Of a stretch of DNA of 64,000 nt, positions 11,361 through 21,173 are shown in pieces. How positions within the stretch are numbered: the first letter of the stretch is position 1; each line of letters starts with the position of its first letter. Source of the DNA: Eublepharis macularius (lineage: Eukaryota > Chordata > Lepidosauria > Squamata > Eublepharidae); assembly GCF_028583425.1 (NCBI RefSeq), contig NC_072794.1:29943232-30007231 (forward strand). Direction: 5' to 3'. The translations under genes and the position numbers were made by a program. The notes beneath the pieces were generated by a model. It did not search any database, was not told where the DNA came from, and worked only from the letters and a program-made list of their open reading frames with translations.

Positions 11361-13014
11361 GTTCTTTTTTTTTTTTTTTGAACTTTTTATTTTCTGATTT
11401 TCTGGAATACATAACAATTTAAACAAAAATTTTACACATAACATGCAAAAAACATAAACAGTGAACCTTGGAACAGTCAATAAGAGATCAGCTATCACTG
11501 AAAAGTACATTATTGTTAGAGAAGGTACAATACTAGAGAAGACTCATAAGATTGCCAAAAAGCTGAAAGTGTTCATATCTGCATTCGGCAGTTTATTGGT
11601 AGCATGAAGATGGTTCAAGAAAGGTATCCATTGTGTAAAGAACGTTGAATGATGCTGTGGATTATCAGTAGAGTGAAGATAATCCGCTATTTTCTCCATG
11701 GTGAAGATATCCCACACTTTCTGGTACCACTGCTGCAATTTTGGAAGTCTGTCTTGTTTCCAGTATAACACAAGAAGCATTTTCGCTGCAGCTAATAACA
11801 AGAGTATTCAGTTTCTCCTGATCGTTGGTACTGTTGGGTCTTCCCAGAGACCCAGCAGGATTGTCTCAGGATTTTTAGGTACATCATAGCCTGTGATTTC
11901 TGTAACAGACCTCAAGATTAAGTCCCAGAATGACTGGATTTTAGGGCACGTCCACCAGAGATGAATATAATCTCCAATTTGGCCGCATTGCTTCCAACAA
12001 AGCGGGGCTATAGTAGGATTAAGGTGATGGAGGGAACTAGGTGTCAGGTACCATCTCGACATTATTTTAAAAGATGACATTTTAATATTGATTGCTTTAG
12101 TTTTTAAGTGTCTGCCTGACCAAATCAGGGCCCATTGGTTGTCCGTTAGTATGTTCTTACAATCCCTATTCCATTTCATTTGGTATTTTAAGGGTGGATG
12201 TTCATTTTTTTAGGTTTAAAATGGAATAAATTCTTGCTATAAGTCCCTTATGTTGAGATGATATTTGTTTTAGCAGGAACTCAAAGTCTGTTAGCTCACG
12301 TTTCAAAGCATTTGCAATTGGTTGGCTGTTTATAAGGTGTGACAGTTGTAAGTATTGGTACCATGGCAAGGTATCAGCTGCATCTTTTTCAATTTGCCCT
12401 TTACTTAGGATGGCCCCTTGTTTAGTTATATCCATAATTCTACTTTTCTTAAGTATCTTTCATTTCTGGAATGAGATTAAATCCTTTCCAGGTGGAAACC
12501 AAGATTGGTCCAGGAAGGATGGTAACGGAGAAGGAGTGGGGGCTAGATACTGCCTTACCCTGTCCCAAATTATTAGAGTAGATTTCAGAAAAGGATTGGT
12601 AAATGTTTGAACTGGTCTGCTTTTATGATCTGTCCAGATTATATCTTTTATGTCATGTGGGGAAATGTGTGTCGTTTCAGCATAGCTCCAGTCTAAATTT
12701 TCTGTAGGATTTAACGAAAGCACTGTATTAGCTAATTGAGCAGCCGTGTAATAATGTTTTAAATCAGGTATAGCCAATCCACCTCTATTGGAGGCACGTT
12801 TCATGGTTGAGAAGTTGATTCTAGGGCGTTTGTTAGCCCAGATAAATTTATTTATGAGACTTTGCCATGACTGGATATCTTGATCCGTGAGATGAATAGG
12901 CAGCATATGAAAGTTAAATAAGAAAAGAGGTAAAATCACGGATTTGACTAGCAGTATTTTTTCAGCCCAGGACAAATTTAACTTGTCCCAATCCTTAAAC
13001 TTATCTTTAACCTA
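11361..13014 (-). mobile_element. L1 LINE 3' half (ORF2 C-terminal domain, 3' UTR, poly(A))
   Basis: On the minus strand the sequence begins within ORF2 at KDWDKLNLSWAEKILLVK (about 13000-12940), continues with the typical L1 C-terminal region (FHMLP, INKFIWANKRPRI, NRGGLAIPDLKHYYTAAQL, then WYLTPSSLHHL and CWKQCGQIGDYIHLWWTCP with a Cys-His arrangement), and ends in a poly(A) tail seen as a T-run at 11364-11380. Four frames are needed, so the ORF is broken by frameshifts. The copy is 5' truncated, as is normal for L1. The 5' junction abuts the inverted array at 13015, and I could not find a matching target duplication. Confidence 0.85.
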
Positions 13015-15573
13015 GAAGCTGAAGTTGGTTCCCAGTTTCTTATTCGCAGTTCCTTATTCCTTATTCGTTATTCGCAAAGCCAAAGAAAAATATTGTGGGA
13101 GAACTGAAAAGCTCTAAACTCCAAAATGAAGTTTGCAGGGGCACCTCCATATTCAGAAGACTCAGCACTCTAAGTGGACCTATACTGGGTCATCCTACAA
13201 AACACAGATCTTGAGTAAACAGCTTCAAAATAGGATGCCCCCAGAACAATTCAATAAGAAGAAAGGGGCGGCAGCTGAAGCAGAAAAAAACTTTGGAGCA
13301 CCCCAAATCACACAGATCTGAACTCCAGAGATTGTCCCCTACAAGAGGACATGTGCTGGTGCTGATCCAGTCTCTGGTTCTGGACCTAAGGGCTCCTATG
13401 TGGCCTGCCTGGAAAAAACTTGTATTAGGCATTGCTGTGAATAAGGAAGTGGGGAACTATAAGCCCTCTGAAACCCAAAACAATCTTTGGATCACTCCAA
13501 ATCACACAAATCTGAATTCCAGAGACTGTCCCCTACAAGAGGACATGTGCTGGTGCTGATCCAGTCTCTGGTTCTGGACCTAAGGCCTCGAATGTGGCCT
13601 GTCTCCAAGCACCCAGTACTAGACATGGCTTTGAATAAGGAAGTGGGGAACGATAAACCCTCTGAAACCCCAAAAAATCTTTGGATCACTCCAAATCACA
13701 CACCCCTGAACTCCAGAGACTGTCCCCTACAAGAGGACGTGCTGGTTCTGATCCAGTCTCTAGTTCCAGAGTTGAGGCCTACTATTTCACCTTTCTCTCA
13801 GAACCTTGTACTTTATATTGCTGTGAATAAGGAACTCAGAAATATAACAGCCCTCAGCACCCCAAATAATCTTTGGATCACCAGAAATCAAACAGACCTG
13901 GGTTCCAGAGACTGTCCCTCACAACAGGACATGTGCTGGTGCTGATCCAGTCTCTGCTTCCGGAGCTGAGGCCTCCTATTTGGCCTGCCTCCCAGAACCT
14001 TCTATCAGACATTGCTGTAAATAAGGAACTGGGAAAAATGAAAGCCCTCTATGCATCAAAACAATCTTTGGATCACCCCATCTCACACAGACCCGAACTC
14101 CAGAGACTGCCCTCTGCAAGAAAACATGTGCTGGTTCTGATCCAGTCTCTACTTCTGGAGCTGAGGCCTACTATTTCACCTTTCTTCCTGAACCTTATAT
14201 TAGACATTGCTGTCAATAAGGAAGTGAGAAACATAAAAGCCCTCTGCATCCCCAAATAATCTTTGTATCACCCCAAATCTCACAGACCTGAACTCCAGAG
14301 AGTGTCCCCTATAAAAAGACATGTGCTGGTTCTGATCCAGTCTCTGGTTCTGGACCTAAGGCCTCAAATGTGGTCTGCCTGCAAGAACCTTGTATTAGAC
14401 ATTGCTTTGAATATGGAAGTGGGGGAAAGTGGGGGAAATATAAGCGCTCTGCCCCCCAAAGTGGTTCTGGTGCTCTGAGCTCCCTTCTGGTGCTCTGCCT
14501 CCAAGAAGCTTGTATTCGGAAAAGTTTCTCTCTCAAAGCAGCCCTGGTCTCGGGTCTGCTCAGATTTGGAGCCTGGACTAGAGTGGTGATTTTTATGCCC
14601 TTTCCTATTATTCCCATTCAGATATACTGCAATACCAGCACAAGTCCTTTTGTAGGGGACAGTCTCTGGATTGCAGGGGTGCATGATTTGGGGTGATCCA
14701 AAGATTGTTTTGGGTTTCAGAGGGCTCATAGTTCCCCACTTCCTTATTCATAGCAATGTCTAATACAAGTTTTTTCCAGGCAGGCCACATAGGAGACCTT
14801 AGGTCCAGAACCAGAGACTGGATCAGCACCAGCACATGTCCTCTTGTAGGGGACAGTCTCTGGAGTGCAGGGGTGTGTGATTTGGGGTGATCCAAAGATT
14901 GTTTTGGGTTTCAGAGGGCTTATATTTTCACCACTTCCTTATTCAAAGCCATGTCTAATACAGGGTGCTTGGAGACAGGCCACATTCGAGGCCTTAGGTC
15001 CAGAACCAGAGACTGGATCAGCACCAGCACATGTCCTCTTGTAGGGGACAGTCTCTGGTGTGCAGGGGTGTGTGATTTGGAGTGATCCAAAGATTGTTTT
15101 GGGTTTCAGAGGGCTTATAGTTCCCCACTTCCTTATTCACAGCAATGCCTAATACAAGTTTTTTCCAGGCAGGCCACATAGGAGCCCTTAGGTCCAGAAC
15201 CAGAGACTGGATCAGCACCAGCACATGTCCTCTTGTAGGGGACAATCTCTGGAGTTCAGATCTGTGTGATTTGGGGTGATCCAAAGTATTTTTCTGCTGC
15301 AGCTGCCACTCCTTTCTTTTTATTGAAATGTTCTGGGGGGATCCTATTTTGAAGCTGTTTACTCAAGATCTGTGTTTTGTTGGATGACCCAGTATAGGTC
15401 CACTTAGAGTGCTGAGTCTTCTGAATATGGAGGTGTATAATATGTGCCCCTGCAAACTTCATTTTGGAGTGTAGAGCTTTTCAGTTTTCCCACAATATTT
15501 TTCTTTGGCTTTGCGAATAACGAATAAGGAACTGCGAATAAGGAACTGGGAACTGGGAACCAACTTCAGCTTC
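13015..15573. repeat. Inverted tandem array: foldback element of ~194-bp units
   Basis: The ends are inverted copies: gaagctgaagttggttccc from 13015 and its complement ending at 15573. They are followed inward by short gttccttattcg repeats and an AT segment (caaagaaaaatattgtggg). Between them are six units of about 194 bp in one direction. The marker ctttggatcac recurs near 13292, 13486, 13680, 13872, 14067 and 14262. A non-repetitive centre lies at about 14450-14640. Four units in the opposite direction follow, with the marker near 14698, 14892, 15087 and 15281. Unit lengths of 192-195 bp are not a multiple of three, which explains why the open frames shift from unit to unit. I see no transposase. 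Confidence 0.8.
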
Positions 15574-15689
15574 GTGAGATTGCAGGAGAGCATTCTCAGA
15601 GATTCTGAGGGCACAGGACGAGGCTGTCATTTTTGGCTCTTTGATAGAGGTGAAGGCCGCAGTTTGGCCTAGTTGAGGAAAGAAATATA

Positions 15690-16780
15690 GCTTCAAAAAT
15701 ATGACAAACTACTGAAATCTGGTAATTTTAAGATTAATTTGTAGATTTTTCTTTGTTTAGATAAAAATACCAGTGTCTCTGAAAATGAGATGTATCTGAA
15801 ATTAATAAACTAAACTGAACACTCTTGTACTGAAAATGGTCAGGAGATCTTGGAGAACAATTTTGGAAAGGATTTTGAAACCTAGGATTGTTTGGGACTG
15901 TCTGTATGTTTATTATGGCTTGTCAAAAGACCATACTCTGTAATTTTCAACTTTTTATTGTAGATGACTGCATCAGACATTTTATTCCATTGGAGTATAT
16001 AACTACCTTTATTTGGAAAATAAAATAACCTATTATTGTTCTTAAAGTTATGGTTTTTATTTCAAGTGCCACAATAAATAGTAAGACTTATTTTGCTTAT
16101 AAGCATTTTATAGCTCTGTTCTCATTATGCGGAATGCTGAGGGACAAGTTTATTGTACAACACTTTAACTACAACCAAGCATTTTATGTCAACGGTATAT
16201 GGCAACTATTTTATGACAACTGGAGGTTGTTCATCCTACAGAAGGTCATCCCACTCTACCTCTATTTAAAAAAAGGATGTGTTGCTTGTTAGCAGGCATC
16301 AGAATATCGTTAGCATCACTTTCAGCACTAGAAGATTCAACAGAAAGGTCTTCTCGTGTTTCTGCACATCTTCTTCAAGATGTAATCAGCGTAATCACCC
16401 CCAATGTACTCACGTTTCTATTTGCATTCAGATTGAAAATTACACACAACTAGATGCATAACGTGTTCCGGTGCAGAGTCTTTCAGTGTTGTGCTTGGTC
16501 AAAATGACCCCCTTCTAACTTTCAACCCTGTCTGTGGCCACCAACTTCACACCCCTCCATTTCTGGATGCGATGAGTGCTGTTTTCCTGAAGGTGTGTTG
16601 GCGTGCTGCAGCACATGCAGGAACAATAGTTGCTATTAAGGTGAACTTAAGCATGCACAGGCTGCTTTGCACTGTCCTTCTATGAAGCACAGACAACTAC
16701 ATTTGAAAGAATGTGCAGCAACATCTCTGAACCAAACCAAACCAAAGAAGATGAATAATACTTAATCTGGGTTGCAAAGA
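15690..16780. other. No gene recognised
   Basis: The stretch 15690-16030 is AT-rich. From 16280 onward the minus strand has short coding-like pieces that may belong to the remnant described at 16780-18110, but I cannot read a protein here with confidence. Confidence 0.3.
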
Positions 16781-18110
16781 TGACGTGAATTATCATGAAT
16801 TATAGAAATGTTGTCATGCTGGATTGTCAGGTGCTTTCTGTTGTGCTTGATTTCATCACACATTCTTTTAATGTCCATTAAAACAACAGCATCATCAGTC
16901 CTGAGCCTAAGGGCTCAGTCCCTTGAGACCATTTACTCTGTTGCTGGACACACTTCATACACATTCAATAAGGATCAAATATCTTGTCATTTGATTTCCT
17001 GCTTCTACTGCTGCTGCTGCTTCTGCTATGTTTGTCTTTGCCTGTAGCCTTTTCTGTCACTGTACCACTTCTCTGTAAGAACCATGTGGACGAATCCAGA
17101 AAAGCAAATAACTTTTCCCTACAGTTTTAGTCACCTAAACAGTGTGCTGTTTCAGGTGCTTTTCAGAAACTGGGAACTGCAATGGGTGCCGTTTTTTCAT
17201 AATGACAGTCAATTTACTTATTGTGTATTGGCATACATCATTATTTTTCTAGGTACTTGCACAACTTGTGGTAACTTGTGGTTGCACAACTTGATGATAA
17301 CAACAATTGCTTATATACTGCTCTTCTAGACCGATGAGTGCCCCACTCAGAGAAATGAACAAAGTCCGTGTTATTATTATCCCCACAATACGGCTGGGGA
17401 GCTGGGACTGAGAGAAGTGGCTTACCCAAAGCCACCTACTGAGCTTGTGGCAGTAGCAGGATCTGAACAAGCGGAGTGCTGATTTGCAGGCCTGGATGAT
17501 TGAGATGTTCTTGTTTATGGGCTGAGCCAGGTGGTAATAAAAGTAGACCAGTGAGGTATGAATCAGAGTGCTGGTGGTGGTAGCACCATTCTGCAGCAGC
17601 GAAGTATTATGATGTCCTTCTGAATTTGGACAGTGCGTTCCAAATCATCAGCACTCTTCTCAGCCATGCAGCAAATAGCATCTATCATATCAACAGTTCT
17701 CATTTCACTGTAGGGCTCTGTATGAGGCTGTGTCTTTCACTGATTCTCCACAAAAGAAACCCTGTTTCTTAACAACTGGGATCATTTATCTCAGATTTTG
17801 GGGAGGGGGGAAGGATTATACTTCAGAGTTCTGTCACATCAAGTTTCCTCTGTATAGCCCTTGACACGGGCCTCAACTTTTTCCTTTCCTCCAAATAGGT
17901 TCAAAATATCATCTTTTCTAAACTGACTGGCTTTCCTCGCTTTCTAGTCCTCTTTTAACAATATTTGACCGCTTTAAACTATCCCCACAAAGAACGCAAA
18001 GGAATCCATGATGATCTATGAGTAGATCAATATTTATTCCACTGTACTTCTCAGCTATACCCAAAACTGCTGCCTCTGAAAACAAGTCAACTAACATTAG
18101 CACCAAATGT
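16780..18110 (-). pseudogene. Unidentified coding-like remnant, possibly of a zinc-finger/hAT-type protein
   Basis: On the minus strand three stretches look protein-like. They are: a 62-codon open frame at 18106-17918 with LFSEAAVLGIAEKYSG and then FLCVLCGDSLKRSNIVKR; a stretch near 17720-17590 reading EMRTVDMIDAICCMAEKSAD; and one near 16890-16780 reading VVLMDIKRMCDEIKHNRKH. The CxxC followed by KRSNxxKR resembles the BED/C2H2-like fingers of hAT-derived proteins (ZBED, FAM200 type), but the expected His residues are missing. Stops separate the pieces, and a SINE at 17296-17494 sits within. It could be a decayed transposase or a pseudogene; I do not recognise the parent. Confidence 0.25.
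17296..17494 (-). mobile_element. tRNA-derived SINE
   Basis: On the minus strand this reads as the common squamate tRNA-related SINE: a gggtaagccac-type body and the 3' end tccccacaat/gtgttattatt with agcagtatataagc. It is a diverged relative of the copy at 54946-55187, with the same internal order of motifs. Confidence 0.65.
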
Positions 18111-18435
18111 ATAGCACTAAAAAGATGTTACTTAAAATATTTCAGTTTACTTATTGGATGCTTTTAGCTAAACAGAGAGCAACCTGCATTTTCCAATACT
18201 GCAATTTCACCCCAACATTGACTTTTTGACTACGTTTATCATCACTATCAAATGAGTATAACTTGCAGTCTTCAGATGTTTGTTCTAAATGACCAGGTCA
18301 AACACTACTTTCACTGCCTAAACAATTGTTTTAAAACATAGTTTACTATAGATGAATATTGTAAATAAAAGACTTGGGCTTTTGGTGTTATTAAAGAGTA
18401 TTAAAAAAATCACAGACAGTCTACTATGAAAATAG

Positions 18436-18622
18436 AAAAGAATCCAGTAGCACCTTTAAGACTAACCAACTTTACTGTAGCACAAGCTTTTGAGAACCAC
18501 AGTTCTTTTCATCAGATTTGTGGTTCTTGAAAGCTTATGCTACAGTATAGTTGGTTAGTCTTAAAGGTGCTACTGGACCCTTTTCTATTTTGCTACTACA
18601 GACTAACACGGCTAACTCCTCT
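18436..18622. repeat. Foldback SINE-like repeat (gtagcacctttaagactaacc family)
   Basis: The left arm (agtagcacctttaagactaacc, 18441-18462) is inverted in the right arm (ggttagtcttaaaggtgctac, about 18554-18574). The arms flank a centre with ttcttttcatcag. The right arm continues into tactacagactaacacggcta, the shared 3' end of this family. Related copies are at 39307-39425 and 44957-45043. Confidence 0.65.
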
Positions 18623-19505
18623 AAGGTATCACACCACTGCAGGGCAGGTTATTAGACTAAAAATACAGCATACAGTAGAAAGGGGGACGAGGACTCTTCT
18701 GGATGGGAGAATGAGTGTTACAAATATACAGAAATATTTCTGTTGTCATCAGTAAAATGTTGGAAAGCATGCTGTTTCCTGAATAGCAACCAACACCAGG
18801 AACTGGCGTCCCAGACCAAAAGCTGCCCCTTAAGATGTATCAGTTACACTCTTCTCTAGCTGGTAGTTCAGAGTGTATATGCAACACTGACTTTGACAAT
18901 GGGCTTGCTGACCGAGGGTGGACAGGGGGAGGAGACTGACCCATGCACCCATTCCTTTCTCAGACTGTCCCTTAAAACTATGGACATACAGAACAAGAAA
19001 GAAATCACAACCTCAAAAGAATCAACTTACAATTAATACTATTAGTATACATATGTTTAGGGCAGAGTACCAAAACAAGGTGGCTTTAGGACTCTTGTCA
19101 TAGTTACAGCAAAGCTGTTGGCACATCTTTGTTTAACACACTAGCGCCCCCTGATGTACATTTTAATATTGTCTCATTCAATCCCATTCACAAAGTTCTG
19201 GCCAGTTTTGTGGAACAGTAAGAACAGTTGCAAACTTTTTAAACCTCTCTTTCTTTTCTCCTGGAAGAATGAGGTGTGCTGCTTTGGAAAATGCTCAGAT
19301 ACACACACGGGCATAGGAGGACTCGAACAGTGAGAGACTGAGGCCTAGTTCTTACAAACAGCAGAAGATGAAGAAAGCGTATTTCTGGACTGTGGTCCGA
19401 TAGGTGGGATTCACATGACTGAATGTTCCCTAGTAGAAAAAGAACCACACTTTTGAAGAAACACAAAAGACAAAGAAAAGCTCCCTTCTTATATATTCAT
19501 TTATT
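18623..19505. other. No gene recognised
   Basis: I see no conserved frame, RNA gene or recognisable repeat here. Confidence 0.35.
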
Positions 19506-19772
19506 TAAAAAAAATTATGACTGGTTCAAATCATTCCACATGGGATGCACTCAGATGGTTGCTATTGGAGACCAACTATCCTCAGTCTGGATGCAATCTT
19601 ATTCCCCACGTTATTCAATCTCTATGTAAAACCTTTAAGAGAACTCATTCACAGCTATGAAATTGGATATCATCAATATGTAGATGACCCCAAGCTCTAT
19701 TCAGTCTCGCTATCCAAATCCCCTGGTGAGAGTGTAGAGGTACGGATTGCTGTTTGTCAGCTGCTGTTAACT
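19506..19772 (+). mobile_element. L2-like LINE, RT part upstream of the PLE insertion
   Basis: The frame contains LFNLYVKPLRELIHSYEIGY and then YVDDPKLY, an L2/CR1-type RT motif C with some decay. The LINE is cut at 19772 by the PLE and resumes at 24031, with gttaact repeated on both sides. Confidence 0.7.
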
Positions 19773-19776
19773 CACT

Positions 19777-20364
19777 TCCTTTATACACGCCGGTGAGCGA
19801 TTTGGAATCATGATAGAAATGCTGTTCGATGCGCTGTATGTAAGTAGGCGTTTGCAGAGCCATGGAATGAAGACAGAATGGAGATTTGTTTAATTTATAT
19901 TGATTTATACCTTTTATGTATTTCTTACAGTTGTAACTGCTCTGAAGAAGGGGATACCGGAAACGGGACCTCTTGCTGGCTGACCCGTTCAGTTACAATT
20001 CTGGAAAATGGTTGTTTGAAATTACTTGTTGATTTTTTGTCAAAATTGAATTGGGCAACCTAAGGGTGCTTTGATTTTTTGTATGAAAGTGAATGAAATT
20101 GGACGAAATTGCATAGAGGCTCTTTGTAGCTTTGATAAGTTTGTATGCTTCTGCAAACAATAGGGGCTCTTATTGAATGTTCTACCGCCCCTTTGAGGTT
20201 TCTTACTGAAGTGTAAATATATAGATTGCTCCAGTTGTTCTAATAGTAGTGGCTAGAACAACCTTGTGACATATCTACAGTGTGAGTAAATTTCATATTT
20301 TTGCACAAGACGTGTTTAACATTCTTTCATAGTGATTAGTTAGTTGGTAACGGTCATTTTGGTG
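19777..20364 (+). repeat. PLE upstream pseudo-LTR (588 bp)
   Basis: This is a direct repeat of 23443-24030, from tcctttatacacgccgg to gtcattttggtg. It contains a hammerhead-like fold at 19928-20003. ORF1's first ATG is 61 bases beyond its end, so transcription probably starts within this repeat. Confidence 0.93.
19928..20003 (+). ncRNA. Hammerhead-like ribozyme fold, upstream pseudo-LTR
   Basis: The parts are: CTGAAGA core (19942-19948), a weak stem II (GG/CC around GGATA), GAAA (19960-19963), and a stem III of ACGGG...CCCGT closed by a 16-base loop. A 9-bp stem I pairs TTGTAACTG (19931-19939) with CAGTTACAA (19990-19998), extended by CAG/CTG beyond a small bulge. Two unpaired bases (CT) between stem I and the core, and the weak stem II, depart from the consensus, so activity is uncertain. 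Confidence 0.55.
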
Positions 20365-20424
20365 TTTTGCAAGTCTATACCGTTACTCTCTCTTTTGTAT
20401 GTTGGTGTTTTGACTAGGAGAGCT

Positions 20425-21168
20425 ATGGCTAATTCTTCTTTTGAAGGTTTCTTGACTTTTTCAGAAGCAGATAAGGTCAGAATCCTTTCAGATATGTCCT
20501 CTATTGTAAATGCAACAGATGCCCCACAGGATGAATCCTGGGGACAGTTACAATTTATAAAAAAGAAACGAGTTAGATACCACCTTCATGCGACCTCGCT
20601 AACAGATTATATACGTTGTAACAGGATCCCGCGGGGTTTAAGAGTTAACAAGCCCCCGGGAATGTTTCAACGTAATGAAGAATTTAAAAGCAAATGGGCG
20701 GCGGTGCTTAATAAATGTTCCTTAGACCTCATGCTTTTAGTAGTGGAACAATCTAAATTGGAAGTGGAGAGTCTGGATAAGGAGATTAAGAATTTAGAGT
20801 CCACCTTAAAACAGAACACAGCACAAACTTCGTTTGACACGAAATTAGCCGAGTTGGAAAATCAGGTCCTGGATTTTGATCGTAAAATGAAGGAAATAAA
20901 AATCAAAAAGTTCCATAGGGATGCAAAAGATTATACAAATGGACGGGTGTATTCTTGGTGGTTGGAGACAGATACTTCACGTAAAAAGGTCACCTGGTCT
21001 AACCCCTTAGAGACCAACTCAGAACTAGAGACGACTGATGGGGAGGACACAGATACCTCAGTTGAAGAAAATACTTACATTAATGCCCGCTCGGGACGTT
21101 TGAGTAGGAGCAAAACAAGAGGGAATTTTTTACGTGGAGGCCCCAGGAACCGGGGACGGAAAACCTAG
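20425..21168 (+). CDS. PLE ORF1 protein (coiled coil, basic tail)
   Basis: ORF1 is 247 codons from the ATG at 20425; an open frame also runs upstream to 20344 without an ATG. The N-terminal half has a conserved-looking block (TDYIRCNRIPRGLRV, then SLDLMLLVVEQSKLE). Residues about 110-165 form a coiled coil (LEVESLDKEIKNLESTL). An acidic Thr/Glu stretch follows, and the C-terminus is Arg/Gly-rich (NFLRGGPRNRGRKT), fitting RNA binding. Function is not proven; by position it is the PLE's nucleic-acid-binding partner of ORF2. Its 3' end overlaps ORF2 in the -1 frame and holds a T TTT TTA heptamer at 21126-21132. Confidence 0.85.
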   Translation: MANSSFEGFLTFSEADKVRILSDMSSIVNATDAPQDESWGQLQFIKKKRVRYHLHATSLTDYIRCNRIPRGLRVNKPPGMFQRNEEFKSKWAAVLNKCSLDLMLLVVEQSKLEVESLDKEIKNLESTLKQNTAQTSFDTKLAELENQVLDFDRKMKEIKIKKFHRDAKDYTNGRVYSWWLETDTSRKKVTWSNPLETNSELETTDGEDTDTSVEENTYINARSGRLSRSKTRGNFLRGGPRNRGRKT

Positions 21169-21173
21169 TGGTT
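21126..21173 (+). promoter_or_regulatory. Candidate -1 ribosomal frameshift signal (slippery heptamer plus pseudoknot)
   Basis: In the ORF1 frame the codons read aaT TTT TTA, the classic X XXY YYZ heptamer. After an 8-base spacer, CCCC (21141-21144) can pair with GGGG (21152-21155). AACC in the loop (21148-21151) can pair with GGTT (21170-21173), giving an H-type pseudoknot. ORF2 lies in the -1 frame and is open from 21108, so the slip would enter it. The pairing is my own reading and is untested. Confidence 0.55.

Noticed and set aside
13293-15284. Repetitive open frames (MDHPKSHxPELQRLSP type) that looked like a repeat protein
   Set aside because: The unit length is 192-195 bp and not a multiple of three, so the frame changes from unit to unit, and both orientations occur.
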